Positions 1-5,714 of a stretch of 5,714 bases of DNA are shown here, piece after piece; positions within the stretch are counted from its first letter, which is position 1; each line of letters starts with the position of its first letter. The notes beneath the pieces were generated by a model, which was not told the DNA's origin, ran no database searches, and was given only the letters and a program-made list of their open reading frames with translations. Origin of the DNA: Spirochaetales bacterium (lineage in GTDB: Bacteria; Spirochaetota; Spirochaetia; Treponematales; Rectinemataceae); NCBI GenBank assembly GCA_015657395.1, contig JADLKI010000013.1, positions 7,289 through 13,002 on the forward strand, read 5' to 3'. The position numbers and the translations under genes were made by a program.

Positions 1-96
1 GGGGGCGTAGTGTTTATCGCCATTATTTTCTCTGTGGTGAATTTTGTGGCCGACATGCTGTACAGCATTGTCAATCCGAAGATAAGGCTGGAATGA
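1..96 (+). CDS. Dipeptide/oligopeptide ABC transporter permease, DppB type (C-terminal end only)
   Basis: Only the last 31 codons and the TGA stop are present; the gene begins before the window. The visible peptide is a hydrophobic helix (GGVVFIAIIFSVVNFVADML) followed by YSIVNPKIRLE. A last membrane helix followed by a 'D/N-P-(R/K)-I-R' tail is the usual end of DppB/OppB/NikB inner-membrane permeases, which pair with a DppC-type subunit to form the channel. The stop codon directly abuts the ATG of the next gene (TGAATG at 94-99), as expected for co-transcribed, coupled genes. The matching DppC partner lies four genes downstream (3475-4302). The family call rests on a short tail plus strong context; the substrate cannot be inferred. 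Confidence 0.82.
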   Translation, partial: GGVVFIAIIFSVVNFVADMLYSIVNPKIRLE

Positions 97-459
97 ATGA
101 GTACCGCAGAGCCCCTCATCGCGATTGAAAACCTCCGCGTCCAGTTCACTCAGGAGGGGCAGAAGGCATTTGCGCTTCGGGGTATAGATATTTCTTTTTA
201 TAAAGATGAGATACATGGTTTGGTCGGCGAGTCGGGCTCCGGCAAGACAGTGACTGCGATGTCGATCATGGGCCTATTGCCCCGGCCGGCGGCGAAACTG
301 CTCTCGGGCAGCATCCGCTACGAGGGAAAAGAGCTGCTGTCGCTCTCGGAAGATGAGCTCCGCAGGTATCGGGGAACAAGATCGCCATGGTGTTCCAGGA
401 GCCCGCCAAATACCTCAATCCGGCGTTCACTGTGGGTGAGCAGATCAGAGAGATGGTGA
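97..459 (+). CDS. 5' fragment of the DppD-type ATPase, as read without frame correction
   Basis: This frame encodes 120 residues. The first 92 are genuine ATPase sequence: the N-terminal beta strands, Walker A at 44-51, and the 'SGSIRYEGKELLSLSEDELRRYRG' type region that precedes the Q-loop. After codon 370-372 it runs out of frame into an arginine/serine-rich tail (TRSPWCSRSPP...) with no family resemblance and stops at TGA 457-459. The start at 97 follows the dppB stop with no gap; a weak TAAGG at 83-87 is the only Shine-Dalgarno candidate. On its own the product lacks the signature, Walker B and H-loop and cannot be a working ATPase. Confidence 0.6.
   Translation: MSTAEPLIAIENLRVQFTQEGQKAFALRGIDISFYKDEIHGLVGESGSGKTVTAMSIMGLLPRPAAKLLSGSIRYEGKELLSLSEDELRRYRGTRSPWCSRSPPNTSIRRSLWVSRSERW
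371..374 (+). other. Apparent one-base deletion (frameshift site) in a G run
   Basis: Codons ...AGG TAT CGG are in one frame up to 372, and family-like sequence (G-N-K-I-A-M-V-F-Q-E) continues in the frame starting at 372. The run reads GGGG; five Gs would give CGG GGG AAC AAG and a continuous protein. The switch sits exactly in the homopolymer, the commonest place for indel errors and for replication slippage. Confidence 0.85.
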
Positions 460-1085
460 TGCTGCACATGGGGCTCGACAGGTCGCAGGCGGATGCGCGG
501 GCACGGGAGCTCCTTGGCCTCGTGGGGCTTGGGGAGGACGGCAGGGTCCTCGGCGCATATCCCCACGAACTCTCGAGCGGCATGAAGCAGCGCGCCATGA
601 TAGCCATTGCCATATCCTGCAATCCGGATTTTCTGATCGCGGACGAGCCGACGACATCGCTCGATGTCACACTGCAGCTGCAGATTCTGAAATTGCTCAG
701 AAGACTCAAGAATATGAAGAGAATGGGGATGCTTTTCATATCGCACGATCTGAGCGTAATAAAGGAAATCGCCGATCGGGTCTCGGTCATATATGCGGGG
801 AAGATAGTGGAGAGCGCCAGCAAGGCGAGGCTCTTCGAGCATCCGATGCATCCCTATACCCGCCTGCTTCTGATGTCGATTCCTGACGCGAGGCGCAGGG
901 GCAAGCGGTTGGCGGCCATCGCGGGGCAGGTTCTGGAGGCCAGGGAAGATCCCCAGGGCTGCGTGTTTGCTCCCCGGTGCCCGATGGCGAAGGAGTTGTG
1001 TTCCGGGGAAAGTCCGAAGCTCATTGCGCACGAACAGGGCCATATGAGTGCCTGCCACTTTGCGGAGGAAGCATGGAAGCTCTGA
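387..1085 (+). CDS. 3' fragment of the DppD-type ATPase, as read without frame correction
   Basis: This open frame of 232 residues begins at an internal ATG that is really the Met of the Q-loop strand (MVFQEPAKYLNP). Homology extends upstream of it in this frame (GNKIA at 372-386), so 387 is not a natural start, and I see no clear Shine-Dalgarno before it. It holds the Q-loop, signature, Walker B, H-loop and the four-cysteine C-terminal domain but lacks Walker A, so alone it could not bind ATP normally. Its stop (1083-1085) lies 13 bases inside the next gene, the ordinary overlap for dppD-dppF pairs. Confidence 0.6.
   Translation: MVFQEPAKYLNPAFTVGEQIREMVMLHMGLDRSQADARARELLGLVGLGEDGRVLGAYPHELSSGMKQRAMIAIAISCNPDFLIADEPTTSLDVTLQLQILKLLRRLKNMKRMGMLFISHDLSVIKEIADRVSVIYAGKIVESASKARLFEHPMHPYTRLLLMSIPDARRRGKRLAAIAGQVLEAREDPQGCVFAPRCPMAKELCSGESPKLIAHEQGHMSACHFAEEAWKL
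1064..1068 (+). promoter_or_regulatory. Ribosome binding site of the DppF-type gene
   Basis: GGAGG lies four bases before ATG 1073, inside the end of the preceding ATPase gene. It decides the start: the frame is open from an ATG at 977, but the extra 32 residues are a shadow of the preceding gene and have no family resemblance. Confidence 0.75.
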
Positions 1086-1978
1086 TCCAGTGCCGCAATG
1101 TCGTGAAGATCCACCGGGGCAGAGGTCTCGATGGCGTAAAGCGGGGTTTTAAGGCAGTCGACGATGTCTCTTTTTCCATCGAGAAAAACGGCAACTTTGG
1201 TCTCGTGGGGGAATCCGGCTGCGGCAAGACGACGCTGGCGCGGGCCATCCTGTATCTCGATCCTCCGACCTCCGGGAAGGTTGTCTTCGACGGCGTCGAT
1301 CTCGGATCGCTCGGGCCGCGACAGTTGCGGACCTTCAGGCGGCGCATGCAGATTGTCTTCCAGGACCCCCACAGCTCCCTGGACCCCCGGATGACGGTCT
1401 ACGACAGCCTCTCCGAAGGCCTCATCAATATCGGGGTGGACCGGGTGGGCCGCACAAAGAAAATAGGCCGCCTGCTCGACCTCGTCGGCATCAGCAGCAC
1501 CCTGGGCTCGCGTTTTCCGCACGAATTTTCCACAGGCCAGCGACAGCGCATAGTCATCGCGCGGGCGCTGACCATGGACCCTGAGTTTCTCATTCTGGAT
1601 GAGCCGGTATCGAATCTCGACGTGTCGATTCAGGCGCAGGTGATCAATCTTCTGCTGGACCTCAAGGAGGAGCTCAGCCTCACATATCTGTTTATCTCGC
1701 ATGATATCAATCTTGTAGCCTATATGTGTGACAGTATCGCCGTGATGTACAGGGGCAAAATTGTGGAACAGTCGCCGACGGAGGAACTTTTTGCGAACCC
1801 GGGGAATGAATACACGCGGACGCTTTTGGCTTCAATACCGGGCGGCTCCGGGCGATCGGATACGATAGGCATAGATATCGCGAGAGATGGAAGCATAGGG
1901 AATACAGCACGACACGTTGTGTCGGATAGTACCAGCCGGACCAGTGATGAGCCGGATATTAGCGAGGGAACAAGATGA
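1073..1978 (+). CDS. Dipeptide/oligopeptide ABC transporter ATP-binding protein, DppF type
   Basis: This 301-residue ATPase is the second nucleotide-binding subunit of the importer. The N-terminus (MEALIQCRNVVKIH) leads to 'KAVDDVSFSIE', then Walker A GESGCGKT at 46-53, Q-loop VFQDPHSSLDPRM with Gln97, signature FSTGQ at 152-156 (normally LSGGQ), Walker B LILDE with D176-E177, D-loop SNLDVS, and H-loop His210 in FISHD. All residues needed for ATP hydrolysis are present. The core ends at LLASIP (256). The last 45 residues are Ser/Asp/Gly/Arg-rich and look disordered, and they lack the Cys-x5-Cys-Pro motif found in the DppD-type partner and in most DppF/OppF proteins. The other two frames over this stretch show no lost motif, so a late frameshift is not the explanation. 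The start overlaps the upstream gene by 13 bases and the stop overlaps the next start as ATGA (1975-1978), implying translational coupling. Confidence 0.93.
   Translation: MEALIQCRNVVKIHRGRGLDGVKRGFKAVDDVSFSIEKNGNFGLVGESGCGKTTLARAILYLDPPTSGKVVFDGVDLGSLGPRQLRTFRRRMQIVFQDPHSSLDPRMTVYDSLSEGLINIGVDRVGRTKKIGRLLDLVGISSTLGSRFPHEFSTGQRQRIVIARALTMDPEFLILDEPVSNLDVSIQAQVINLLLDLKEELSLTYLFISHDINLVAYMCDSIAVMYRGKIVEQSPTEELFANPGNEYTRTLLASIPGGSGRSDTIGIDIARDGSIGNTARHVVSDSTSRTSDEPDISEGTR
1964..1970 (+). promoter_or_regulatory. Ribosome binding site of the solute-binding protein gene
   Basis: GAGGGAA, four bases before ATG 1975, lies within the 3' end of the DppF-type gene. It supports this start, which overlaps the upstream stop as ATGA, and allows both fresh initiation and termination-reinitiation. 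Confidence 0.65.
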
Positions 1979-3471
1979 GAAAAGTTCCAAAGAATTACGT
2001 TTTTTTTGGGCTTTTTATGCTTATTGTCGGGGGCGTGCTTTTTGCACAGAGTCCGGGCACGCTGGTCTTCGGGCTTGCCGGGAACCCCGATACGCTCGAT
2101 CCTCAGAAGACCTCCGGAACCCTCACCTTTCAGGTGGTGAAGAGTTTTTATGATACGCTCGTCGAGCCCGACACGTCGGGCAAGATTGTGCCGGCCCTCG
2201 CGGAGAGCTGGTCTGTCTCACCCAACGGGCTCACGTGGACCTTCAAGCTGAGGCGCGATATTGTCTTCCACAACGGACAGCAGTTTACCTCAAAAGATGT
2301 CGTGGCCACGCTCAACCGGATTCTGGACGAGAAGACCGCCTCTCCCAGGCGGAGCGAGTTTACGGTGATAAAGGATATCCGCACGCCGGATGCCTCTACG
2401 GTCGTGCTCTCGCTCTCGCAGCCATATGCGCCGCTGCTCGCGAGCCTCGCATCGGGCTGGGGCGCCATACTGCCGGCCTCTCTCATCGCGTCGGGCCACA
2501 ATTTTGCCGCCGAACCTGTGGGCACGGGACCCTTTAAGTTTGAAAAATGGATTCGCGACAGCAGGATATCGATGGTCCGCAATGGCAGGTACTGGATGAA
2601 AGGGCTTCCCAAGCTCGCCAGAGTCGAGTTCCAGATTGTCCCCGAGCAGGCCGTGCAGGTGCAGGGGCTCGGTGCCGGCTCGATCGATGCGCTCGAATTC
2701 ATCGATCCGGACGATCTGCCGGTACTGCAATCCAATTCCAAGGTCACCATAAAGAAAGAGCTGACTTCTCTCATTCTGGTGATGGCGATGAATACTTCGC
2801 GCCAACCGCTCACTGATCTGCGCGTCCGCCAAGCGGTGAATTATGCCGTCGACAAGCAGGTGGTCCTGGATGTCGCCTATGGTGGCGGCAAGGTCGGCTC
2901 GACGTTCCTCGATACAGGGAATGCCTATTACACCGATTTTTCAAGCCTCTATCCCTACAATCCGGAAAAGGCGAAACAGCTTTTGAAAGATGCGGGCGTG
3001 GGCAATAAGGAGTTCACCATCACTGTGCCGCAGAACTATCCTCTGCACGTGAAGGCGGCCGAGCTCATCCAGCAGATGCTGGCCAAAGACGGGATGAATG
3101 TGAAAATACAGCTCGTCGATTGGTCGACATGGCTTTCAAGCGTCTACAGTGGCGGAAATTACGATTTTACCATCATCGGACATACGGGCAAGCTCGACCC
3201 CGACGGCACGCTGGCCGGCTATGGCGCCGGCAGGTATGTCCAGTATTACAACACGACGGTGGATTCGAAGATAAAAGAGGCCGCGACTGTCTCCGATTTT
3301 GCCGCGCGCAAGAAGCTGTACACCGATGCGCTCGAGATCATGGCGAAGGAAGTCCCCTTTGTCTACATCGGGACATCCTACCGATATGTGGGGACGCGGT
3401 CGAATGTGTTCGATTTCCGGATGACACCGAATCTCGATACCTACGATTTCAGATGGACAGAGATGCGGTGA
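1975..3471 (+). CDS. Periplasmic solute-binding protein of the peptide/nickel ABC importer (family 5, DppA/OppA-like)
   Basis: The 498-residue product is the extracytoplasmic receptor of the importer. Residues 1-24 form a signal peptide: basic start (MRKVPKN), hydrophobic core Y8-F23, and a probable signal peptidase I cut after A24 (LFA|QS). There is no lipobox cysteine, and I see no cysteine anywhere in the protein, so it is probably soluble in the periplasm rather than a lipoprotein. Family 5 landmarks appear in order: 'NPDTLDPQKT' near 37-46, LAESW (75-79) followed by 'TWTFKLR', FHNGQQFTSKDV (98-109), GTGPFKFEKW from 183, DLRVRQAVNYAVDK from 281, 'YPYNPEKAKQLLKDAG', and a C-terminal lobe ending in FRWTEMR. 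The length is normal. The family covers dipeptides, oligopeptides, nickel, glutathione and some sugars, and no residue seen here settles the ligand. Its position between an ATPase and the DppC gene is unusual. Confidence 0.93.
   Translation: MRKVPKNYVFFGLFMLIVGGVLFAQSPGTLVFGLAGNPDTLDPQKTSGTLTFQVVKSFYDTLVEPDTSGKIVPALAESWSVSPNGLTWTFKLRRDIVFHNGQQFTSKDVVATLNRILDEKTASPRRSEFTVIKDIRTPDASTVVLSLSQPYAPLLASLASGWGAILPASLIASGHNFAAEPVGTGPFKFEKWIRDSRISMVRNGRYWMKGLPKLARVEFQIVPEQAVQVQGLGAGSIDALEFIDPDDLPVLQSNSKVTIKKELTSLILVMAMNTSRQPLTDLRVRQAVNYAVDKQVVLDVAYGGGKVGSTFLDTGNAYYTDFSSLYPYNPEKAKQLLKDAGVGNKEFTITVPQNYPLHVKAAELIQQMLAKDGMNVKIQLVDWSTWLSSVYSGGNYDFTIIGHTGKLDPDGTLAGYGAGRYVQYYNTTVDSKIKEAATVSDFAARKKLYTDALEIMAKEVPFVYIGTSYRYVGTRSNVFDFRMTPNLDTYDFRWTEMR
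3467..3471 (+). promoter_or_regulatory. Weak ribosome binding site of the DppC-type gene
   Basis: GGTGA overlaps the stop of the binding-protein gene and lies three bases before ATG 3475. The match is weak and the spacing short, so initiation probably depends on coupling to translation of the upstream gene. Confidence 0.4.
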
Positions 3472-3474
3472 ACT

Positions 3475-4302
3475 ATGGTGCCGGGAAAAACTCGCAGGCT
3501 TCTGTTTTCGCTCGCATCGCTGTATCTGCTGCTGCTCGTGGCATTGGCAGCTGCAGCGCCGCTGGTGTCGCCCTACAGTCCTACTGAGCAATTTCTCGAC
3601 AGGCGCTTCCATGCTCCGGGGCCTGCGAATTTTCTCGGTACCGACAATTTTGGCAGAGATATTCTGACAAGAATAATATACGGCTCGCGGTCGGCACTGG
3701 TCGTCGGCATCGTGACAGTGTCGGTCGCCCTTCTGTTGGGCGGCGTCATCGGGCTCGCCGCAGGCATGGGGCCGCCCGCGCTCGACAGCGCGCTCATGCT
3801 CCTCATGGACAGCGTACTCTCCTTTCCCACGATACTGCTTGCGATCACTATCGTATCGTTCATGGGCTATGGTCTTGTGCAGGTGATGCTCGCGCTGGGG
3901 ATCATAAGCAGCCCGATCTTCGCGCGCCTCATACGGGCGGAGACGCTCTCGGTAAAGAACGAGGGCTATATAGAGGCATCGCGGGCTCTCGGCACCTCTC
4001 CCGTAAAGATTGTATTCAGGCACATCATCCCGAATATCATGAGCAAGGTGATCGTGCAGTGTTCGCTCACCTTTGCACAGGCAGTGGTCATCGAATCCTC
4101 ACTCTCATTCCTGGGGGTGGGGATTCAGCCGCCTGCAGCCAGTTGGGGGCTCATGCTCAAGGACGCGCGCAATTACCTTGTGCAGGCGCCCTGGATGGCC
4201 ATCTATCCGGGGCTCTGCCTCGCACTCACGGTGCTCTCTTTCAATATTATCGGCGACTGTCTTTCCGAGCGCTTCAATCCACGGCTCAACGACCTGGTGT
4301 AG
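3475..4302 (+). CDS. Dipeptide/oligopeptide ABC transporter permease, DppC type
   Basis: The 275-residue inner-membrane protein is the second channel subunit, partner of the DppB-type permease that ends at 96. It has a short basic N-terminus, a first membrane helix at about 9-31, and the conserved DppC motif LGTDNFGRDILTR from 54. Further hydrophobic helices follow at about 74-97, 107-129 and 132-150. The EAA cytoplasmic loop runs about 165-186 (YIEASRALGTSP...FRHIIPN) and contacts the ATPases. The late hydrophobic region includes SSLSFLGVGIQPPAASWG, a near-invariant family stretch, and the last helix ends before ERFNPRLNDLV, the usual 'D-x-L-N-P-R' type tail. It is slightly shorter than many DppC proteins (about 290-300) because the cytoplasmic N-terminus is short. 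It starts three bases after the binding-protein stop and is the last gene of the operon. Confidence 0.94.
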   Translation: MVPGKTRRLLFSLASLYLLLLVALAAAAPLVSPYSPTEQFLDRRFHAPGPANFLGTDNFGRDILTRIIYGSRSALVVGIVTVSVALLLGGVIGLAAGMGPPALDSALMLLMDSVLSFPTILLAITIVSFMGYGLVQVMLALGIISSPIFARLIRAETLSVKNEGYIEASRALGTSPVKIVFRHIIPNIMSKVIVQCSLTFAQAVVIESSLSFLGVGIQPPAASWGLMLKDARNYLVQAPWMAIYPGLCLALTVLSFNIIGDCLSERFNPRLNDLV

Positions 4303-4354
4303 CGCTGCTGCCCGGCCTCGATTGTCATTAGTGCTGCTTCATAGTAGAGTAGCG

Positions 4355-4369
4355 GCATTCAATGAATGC
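4355..4369 (+). repeat. Perfect 6-bp inverted repeat in the fhs leader
   Basis: GCATTC-AAT-GAATGC forms a perfect six-base stem with a three-base loop. It sits at the predicted transcription start, about nine bases before the Shine-Dalgarno. It could be an operator half-site pair or a 5'-terminal RNA hairpin. No T run follows it directly, so it is not a standard terminator. It is short enough to be chance. Confidence 0.45.
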
Positions 4370-4378
4370 ATACAGCTC

Positions 4379-4384
4379 AGGAGG
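4379..4384 (+). promoter_or_regulatory. Strong ribosome binding site of fhs
   Basis: AGGAGG, a perfect Shine-Dalgarno core, is followed by five Ts and then ATG 4390. It is the strongest site in the window, fits independent and efficient translation of fhs, and fixes its start. Confidence 0.85.
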
Positions 4385-4389
4385 TTTTT

Positions 4390-5714
4390 ATGTCGGTGGT
4401 AAGAATACGGCCGGTCCCGGATGATGTGGATATTGCCCAGTCGGCTGACATAAAACCGATCGCCAATATCGCTTCTCGCTACGGTCTCGAGGAGAAGTAC
4501 TTGGAACACTATGGGGTCGACAAGGCAAAGGTGCACCTCGAGTTTCTGTCCGACAGGCGAGGGCACGCAAGGCGTGCGAAGTATATAGATGTGACCGCGA
4601 TAACGCCGACCCCCCTCGGCGAAGGCAAGACCACGACGACAATCGGCCTCACCCAGGGCCTGGGATATATCGGCAAAAAGGCGATCGCGACGATCCGCCA
4701 GCCTTCCATGGGCCCGACCTTCGGAATAAAGGGCGGAGCCGCGGGAGGCGGATACAGCCAGATTGTCCCCATGACGGACTTCAACCTCCATCTGACGGGG
4801 GACATCCACGCGGTTTCGGCGGCCCACAACCTCTGTGCCGCGGCCCTCGACGCCCGCATGTACCACGAGAGCCGCTGGTCCGATGCGTACTTTGAAAAGC
4901 TTGGCCTGAAGAAGCTCAATATCGACCCATACTCGGTGCTCTGGCGCCGCGTGGTCGACATGAACGACAGAACCCTGCGCAGCATCATCATCGGCATGGG
5001 CGGACAGGAGAACGGCCCCTTAAGGGAGACGGGCTTCGACATCTCCGTGGCGAGCGAAGTGATGGCGGTGCTTGCGCTTGCGACGAGCCTCGAGGACCTC
5101 AGAAGGCGCCTGGGCAAGATAGTCCTTGCCCTCGACAAATCCGGCAATGCGGTCACCACTGAAGACATCGGCGTCGCGGGGGCCATGACGATCCTCATGA
5201 AAGATGCCCTGAAACCGAACGCGCTTCAGACGCTCGAAGAGCAGCTCGCCTTTGTGCACGCCGGTCCCTTCGCGAACATCGCCCACGGCAACTCGTCGAT
5301 CGCCGCGGACCTGATCGCGACTCAGCTTGCGGATTATGTGGTCACGGAATCGGGATTCGGCGCCGACATGGGCTTCGAGAAATTTATGGACATCAAATGC
5401 CGCGCATCCGGCCTCATGCCCGATGCAGCCGTGCTCGTCGCCACCGTACGGGCCCTGAAGATGCACGGAGGCGGACCCAAGGTGACTCCGGGCAAGCCTC
5501 TCTCAGCCGTCTACACGGAAGAAAATCTGGGACTGCTGCAGAAGGGCCTCGCCAATATGGTCGCCCACATCGGCATCATCAAGAGTTACGGTCTGCCCGT
5601 GGTGGTCTCCATCAACGCGTTCCCGACCGACACCGGTGCCGAACATGCGCTCATCAGAGAAGCGGCCCTCGCGGCCGGCGCCTCCGATGCAGTGATCACG
5701 AAGGGCTGGGCTCT
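4390..5714 (+). CDS. fhs: Formate--tetrahydrofolate ligase (formyltetrahydrofolate synthetase), 3' end missing
   Basis: The window shows the first 441 residues of a protein usually about 560-590 long; the frame is open to the edge. The enzyme makes 10-formyltetrahydrofolate from formate, tetrahydrofolate and ATP in the cytoplasm, feeding purine and formyl-Met synthesis or, in acetogens, the methyl branch of the Wood-Ljungdahl pathway. Visible motifs are the P-loop-like ATP site [12 protein letters not shown] (72-83), the family signature [11 protein letters not shown] (from 112), [12 protein letters not shown] (from 212), '[15 protein letters not shown]', [11 protein letters not shown], and the second family signature [12 protein letters not shown] (350-361). 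Several positions ([20 protein letters not shown]) resemble the ligase domain of eukaryotic C1-THF synthase more than the common short bacterial enzyme. The gene has its own strong ribosome binding site and probable promoter and no evident functional tie to the transporter. Confidence 0.97.
   Translation, partial: MSVVRIRPVPDDVDIAQSADIKPIANIASRYGLEEKYLEHYGVDKAKVHLEFLSDRRGHARRAKYIDVTAITPTPLGEGKTTTTIGLTQGLGYIGKKAIATIRQPSMGPTFGIKGGAAGGGYSQIVPMTDFNLHLTGDIHAVSAAHNLCAAALDARMYHESRWSDAYFEKLGLKKLNIDPYSVLWRRVVDMNDRTLRSIIIGMGGQENGPLRETGFDISVASEVMAVLALATSLEDLRRRLGKIVLALDKSGNAVTTEDIGVAGAMTILMKDALKPNALQTLEEQLAFVHAGPFANIAHGNSSIAADLIATQLADYVVTESGFGADMGFEKFMDIKCRASGLMPDAAVLVATVRALKMHGGGPKVTPGKPLSAVYTEENLGLLQKGLANMVAHIGIIKSYGLPVVVSINAFPTDTGAEHALIREAALAAGASDAVITKGWA

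Larger units (their letters stand above)
97..1085 (+). pseudogene. DppD-type ABC transporter ATP-binding protein, frameshifted
   Basis: Two overlapping frames together make one complete DppD/OppD-type ATPase. Frame one gives residues 1-92, with Walker A GESGSGKT at 44-51. The rest, starting GNKIAMVFQEP, continues in the -1 frame. Restoring one G in the run at 371-374 gives 329 residues, the normal size of the family. In reconstructed numbering the Q-loop Gln is 101, the signature LSSGM is 159-163 (usually LSGGQ/M), Walker B ends at D183-E184, and the H-loop His is 217. A C-terminal oligopeptide-transporter domain carries four cysteines (289, 295, 302, 320) in a C-x5-C-P-x5-C...C pattern, which binds a [4Fe-4S] cluster in some relatives. 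The protein would hydrolyse ATP at the inner membrane with the DppF-type partner. All motifs survive on both sides of the break, so it is either a sequencing/assembly indel or a very recent mutation. If real, translation ends at 459 and transport would probably be lost. Confidence 0.85.
4303..4389 (+). promoter_or_regulatory. Intergenic region with a probable sigma-70 promoter for fhs
   Basis: This 87-base gap is the only sizeable non-coding stretch in the window. TTGTCA (4322-4327, five of six matches to TTGACA) and TAGAGT (4345-4350, four of six matches to TATAAT) are separated by 17 bases, the ideal spacing. Transcription would start near 4357, giving a leader of roughly 33 bases. I see no rho-independent terminator for the upstream operon here, so some read-through into fhs is possible. 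The promoter is a pattern match only. Confidence 0.4.

Noticed and set aside
368..380. Programmed -1 ribosomal frameshift joining the two dppD halves
   Set aside because: The codon pair at the switch reads GGA ACA in the zero frame, not a standard X-XXY-YYZ slippery heptamer, and I see no obvious stimulatory structure. DppD proteins are not known to need frameshifting, so an indel is simpler.
318..1058. Long antisense open frame (246 codons) opposite the DppD-type gene
   Set aside because: It is a codon-bias shadow of a clear ATPase gene, with no recognisable domain and no convincing ribosome binding site. The other long minus-strand frames (854-1702, 2148-2813, 3136-4023, 4339-4866, 4509-5198) were rejected for the same reason.
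977..1072. Upstream in-frame start extending the DppF-type protein by 32 residues
   Set aside because: The extra residues read out of frame over the cysteine motif of the preceding gene and resemble nothing in the family. ATG 1073 has GGAGG at good spacing and gives the normal N-terminus.
4301..4340. Imperfect direct repeat (AGCGCTGCTGC / AGTGCTGCTTC)
   Set aside because: It is an eleven-base match with two differences in a low-diversity CTG-rich context, which is easily chance.
4303..4345. Rho-independent terminator after the DppC gene
   Set aside because: There is no GC-rich stem followed by a T run. The T5 at 4385-4389 is the spacer between the Shine-Dalgarno and ATG of fhs.
1..5714. A previously undescribed defence, mobile or RNA-based system
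   Set aside because: Every stretch over about 90 bases is accounted for by recognisable transporter or FTHFS genes. There are no arrays, terminal repeats, integrase or transposase fragments, or structured non-coding regions.

Overview
The window holds six protein-coding loci, all on the + strand and closely packed. Five are parts of one peptide/nickel-type (Dpp/Opp family) ABC importer, and the sixth is the start of fhs, encoding formate--tetrahydrofolate ligase. The genome is GC-rich with a mixture of G/C-ending and A/T-ending codons. The binding protein has a signal peptide ending in an 'LFA|QS'-type cleavage site and no lipobox cysteine, so it should be free in a periplasm, which points to a diderm bacterium. 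That style of signal peptide, together with the type of FTHFS, would fit a spirochaete or another anaerobic one-carbon-metabolising lineage. This placement is a low-confidence inference.

Layout: 1-96 is the last 31 codons of a DppB-type permease. 97-1085 is a DppD-type ATPase whose reading frame is broken by an apparent one-base loss in a G run at 371-374. 1073-1978 is a DppF-type ATPase. 1975-3471 is the extracytoplasmic solute-binding protein. 3475-4302 is a DppC-type permease. The genes abut or overlap (junctions at 94-99, 1073-1085, 1975-1978, and a 3-base gap at 3472-3474), so they look like one translationally coupled operon in the order B-D-F-A-C. After an 87-base gap comes fhs (4390 to the window end), with a strong ribosome binding site, a plausible sigma-70 promoter and a small perfect palindrome in the leader.

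The importer works as follows. The periplasmic binding protein captures the solute, the two permeases (DppB and DppC) form the channel, and the two ATPases (DppD and DppF) power transport. The substrate cannot be read from the sequence; peptides are the default guess for the family. fhs belongs to cytoplasmic one-carbon metabolism and probably forms its own transcription unit.

I found no tRNA, rRNA, CRISPR array, insertion sequence or convincing novel system. The points most worth a second look are the broken dppD frame, the unusual gene order, the uneven distribution of the Fe-S-type C-terminal cysteine motif between the two ATPases, and the eukaryote-like features of the FTHFS.
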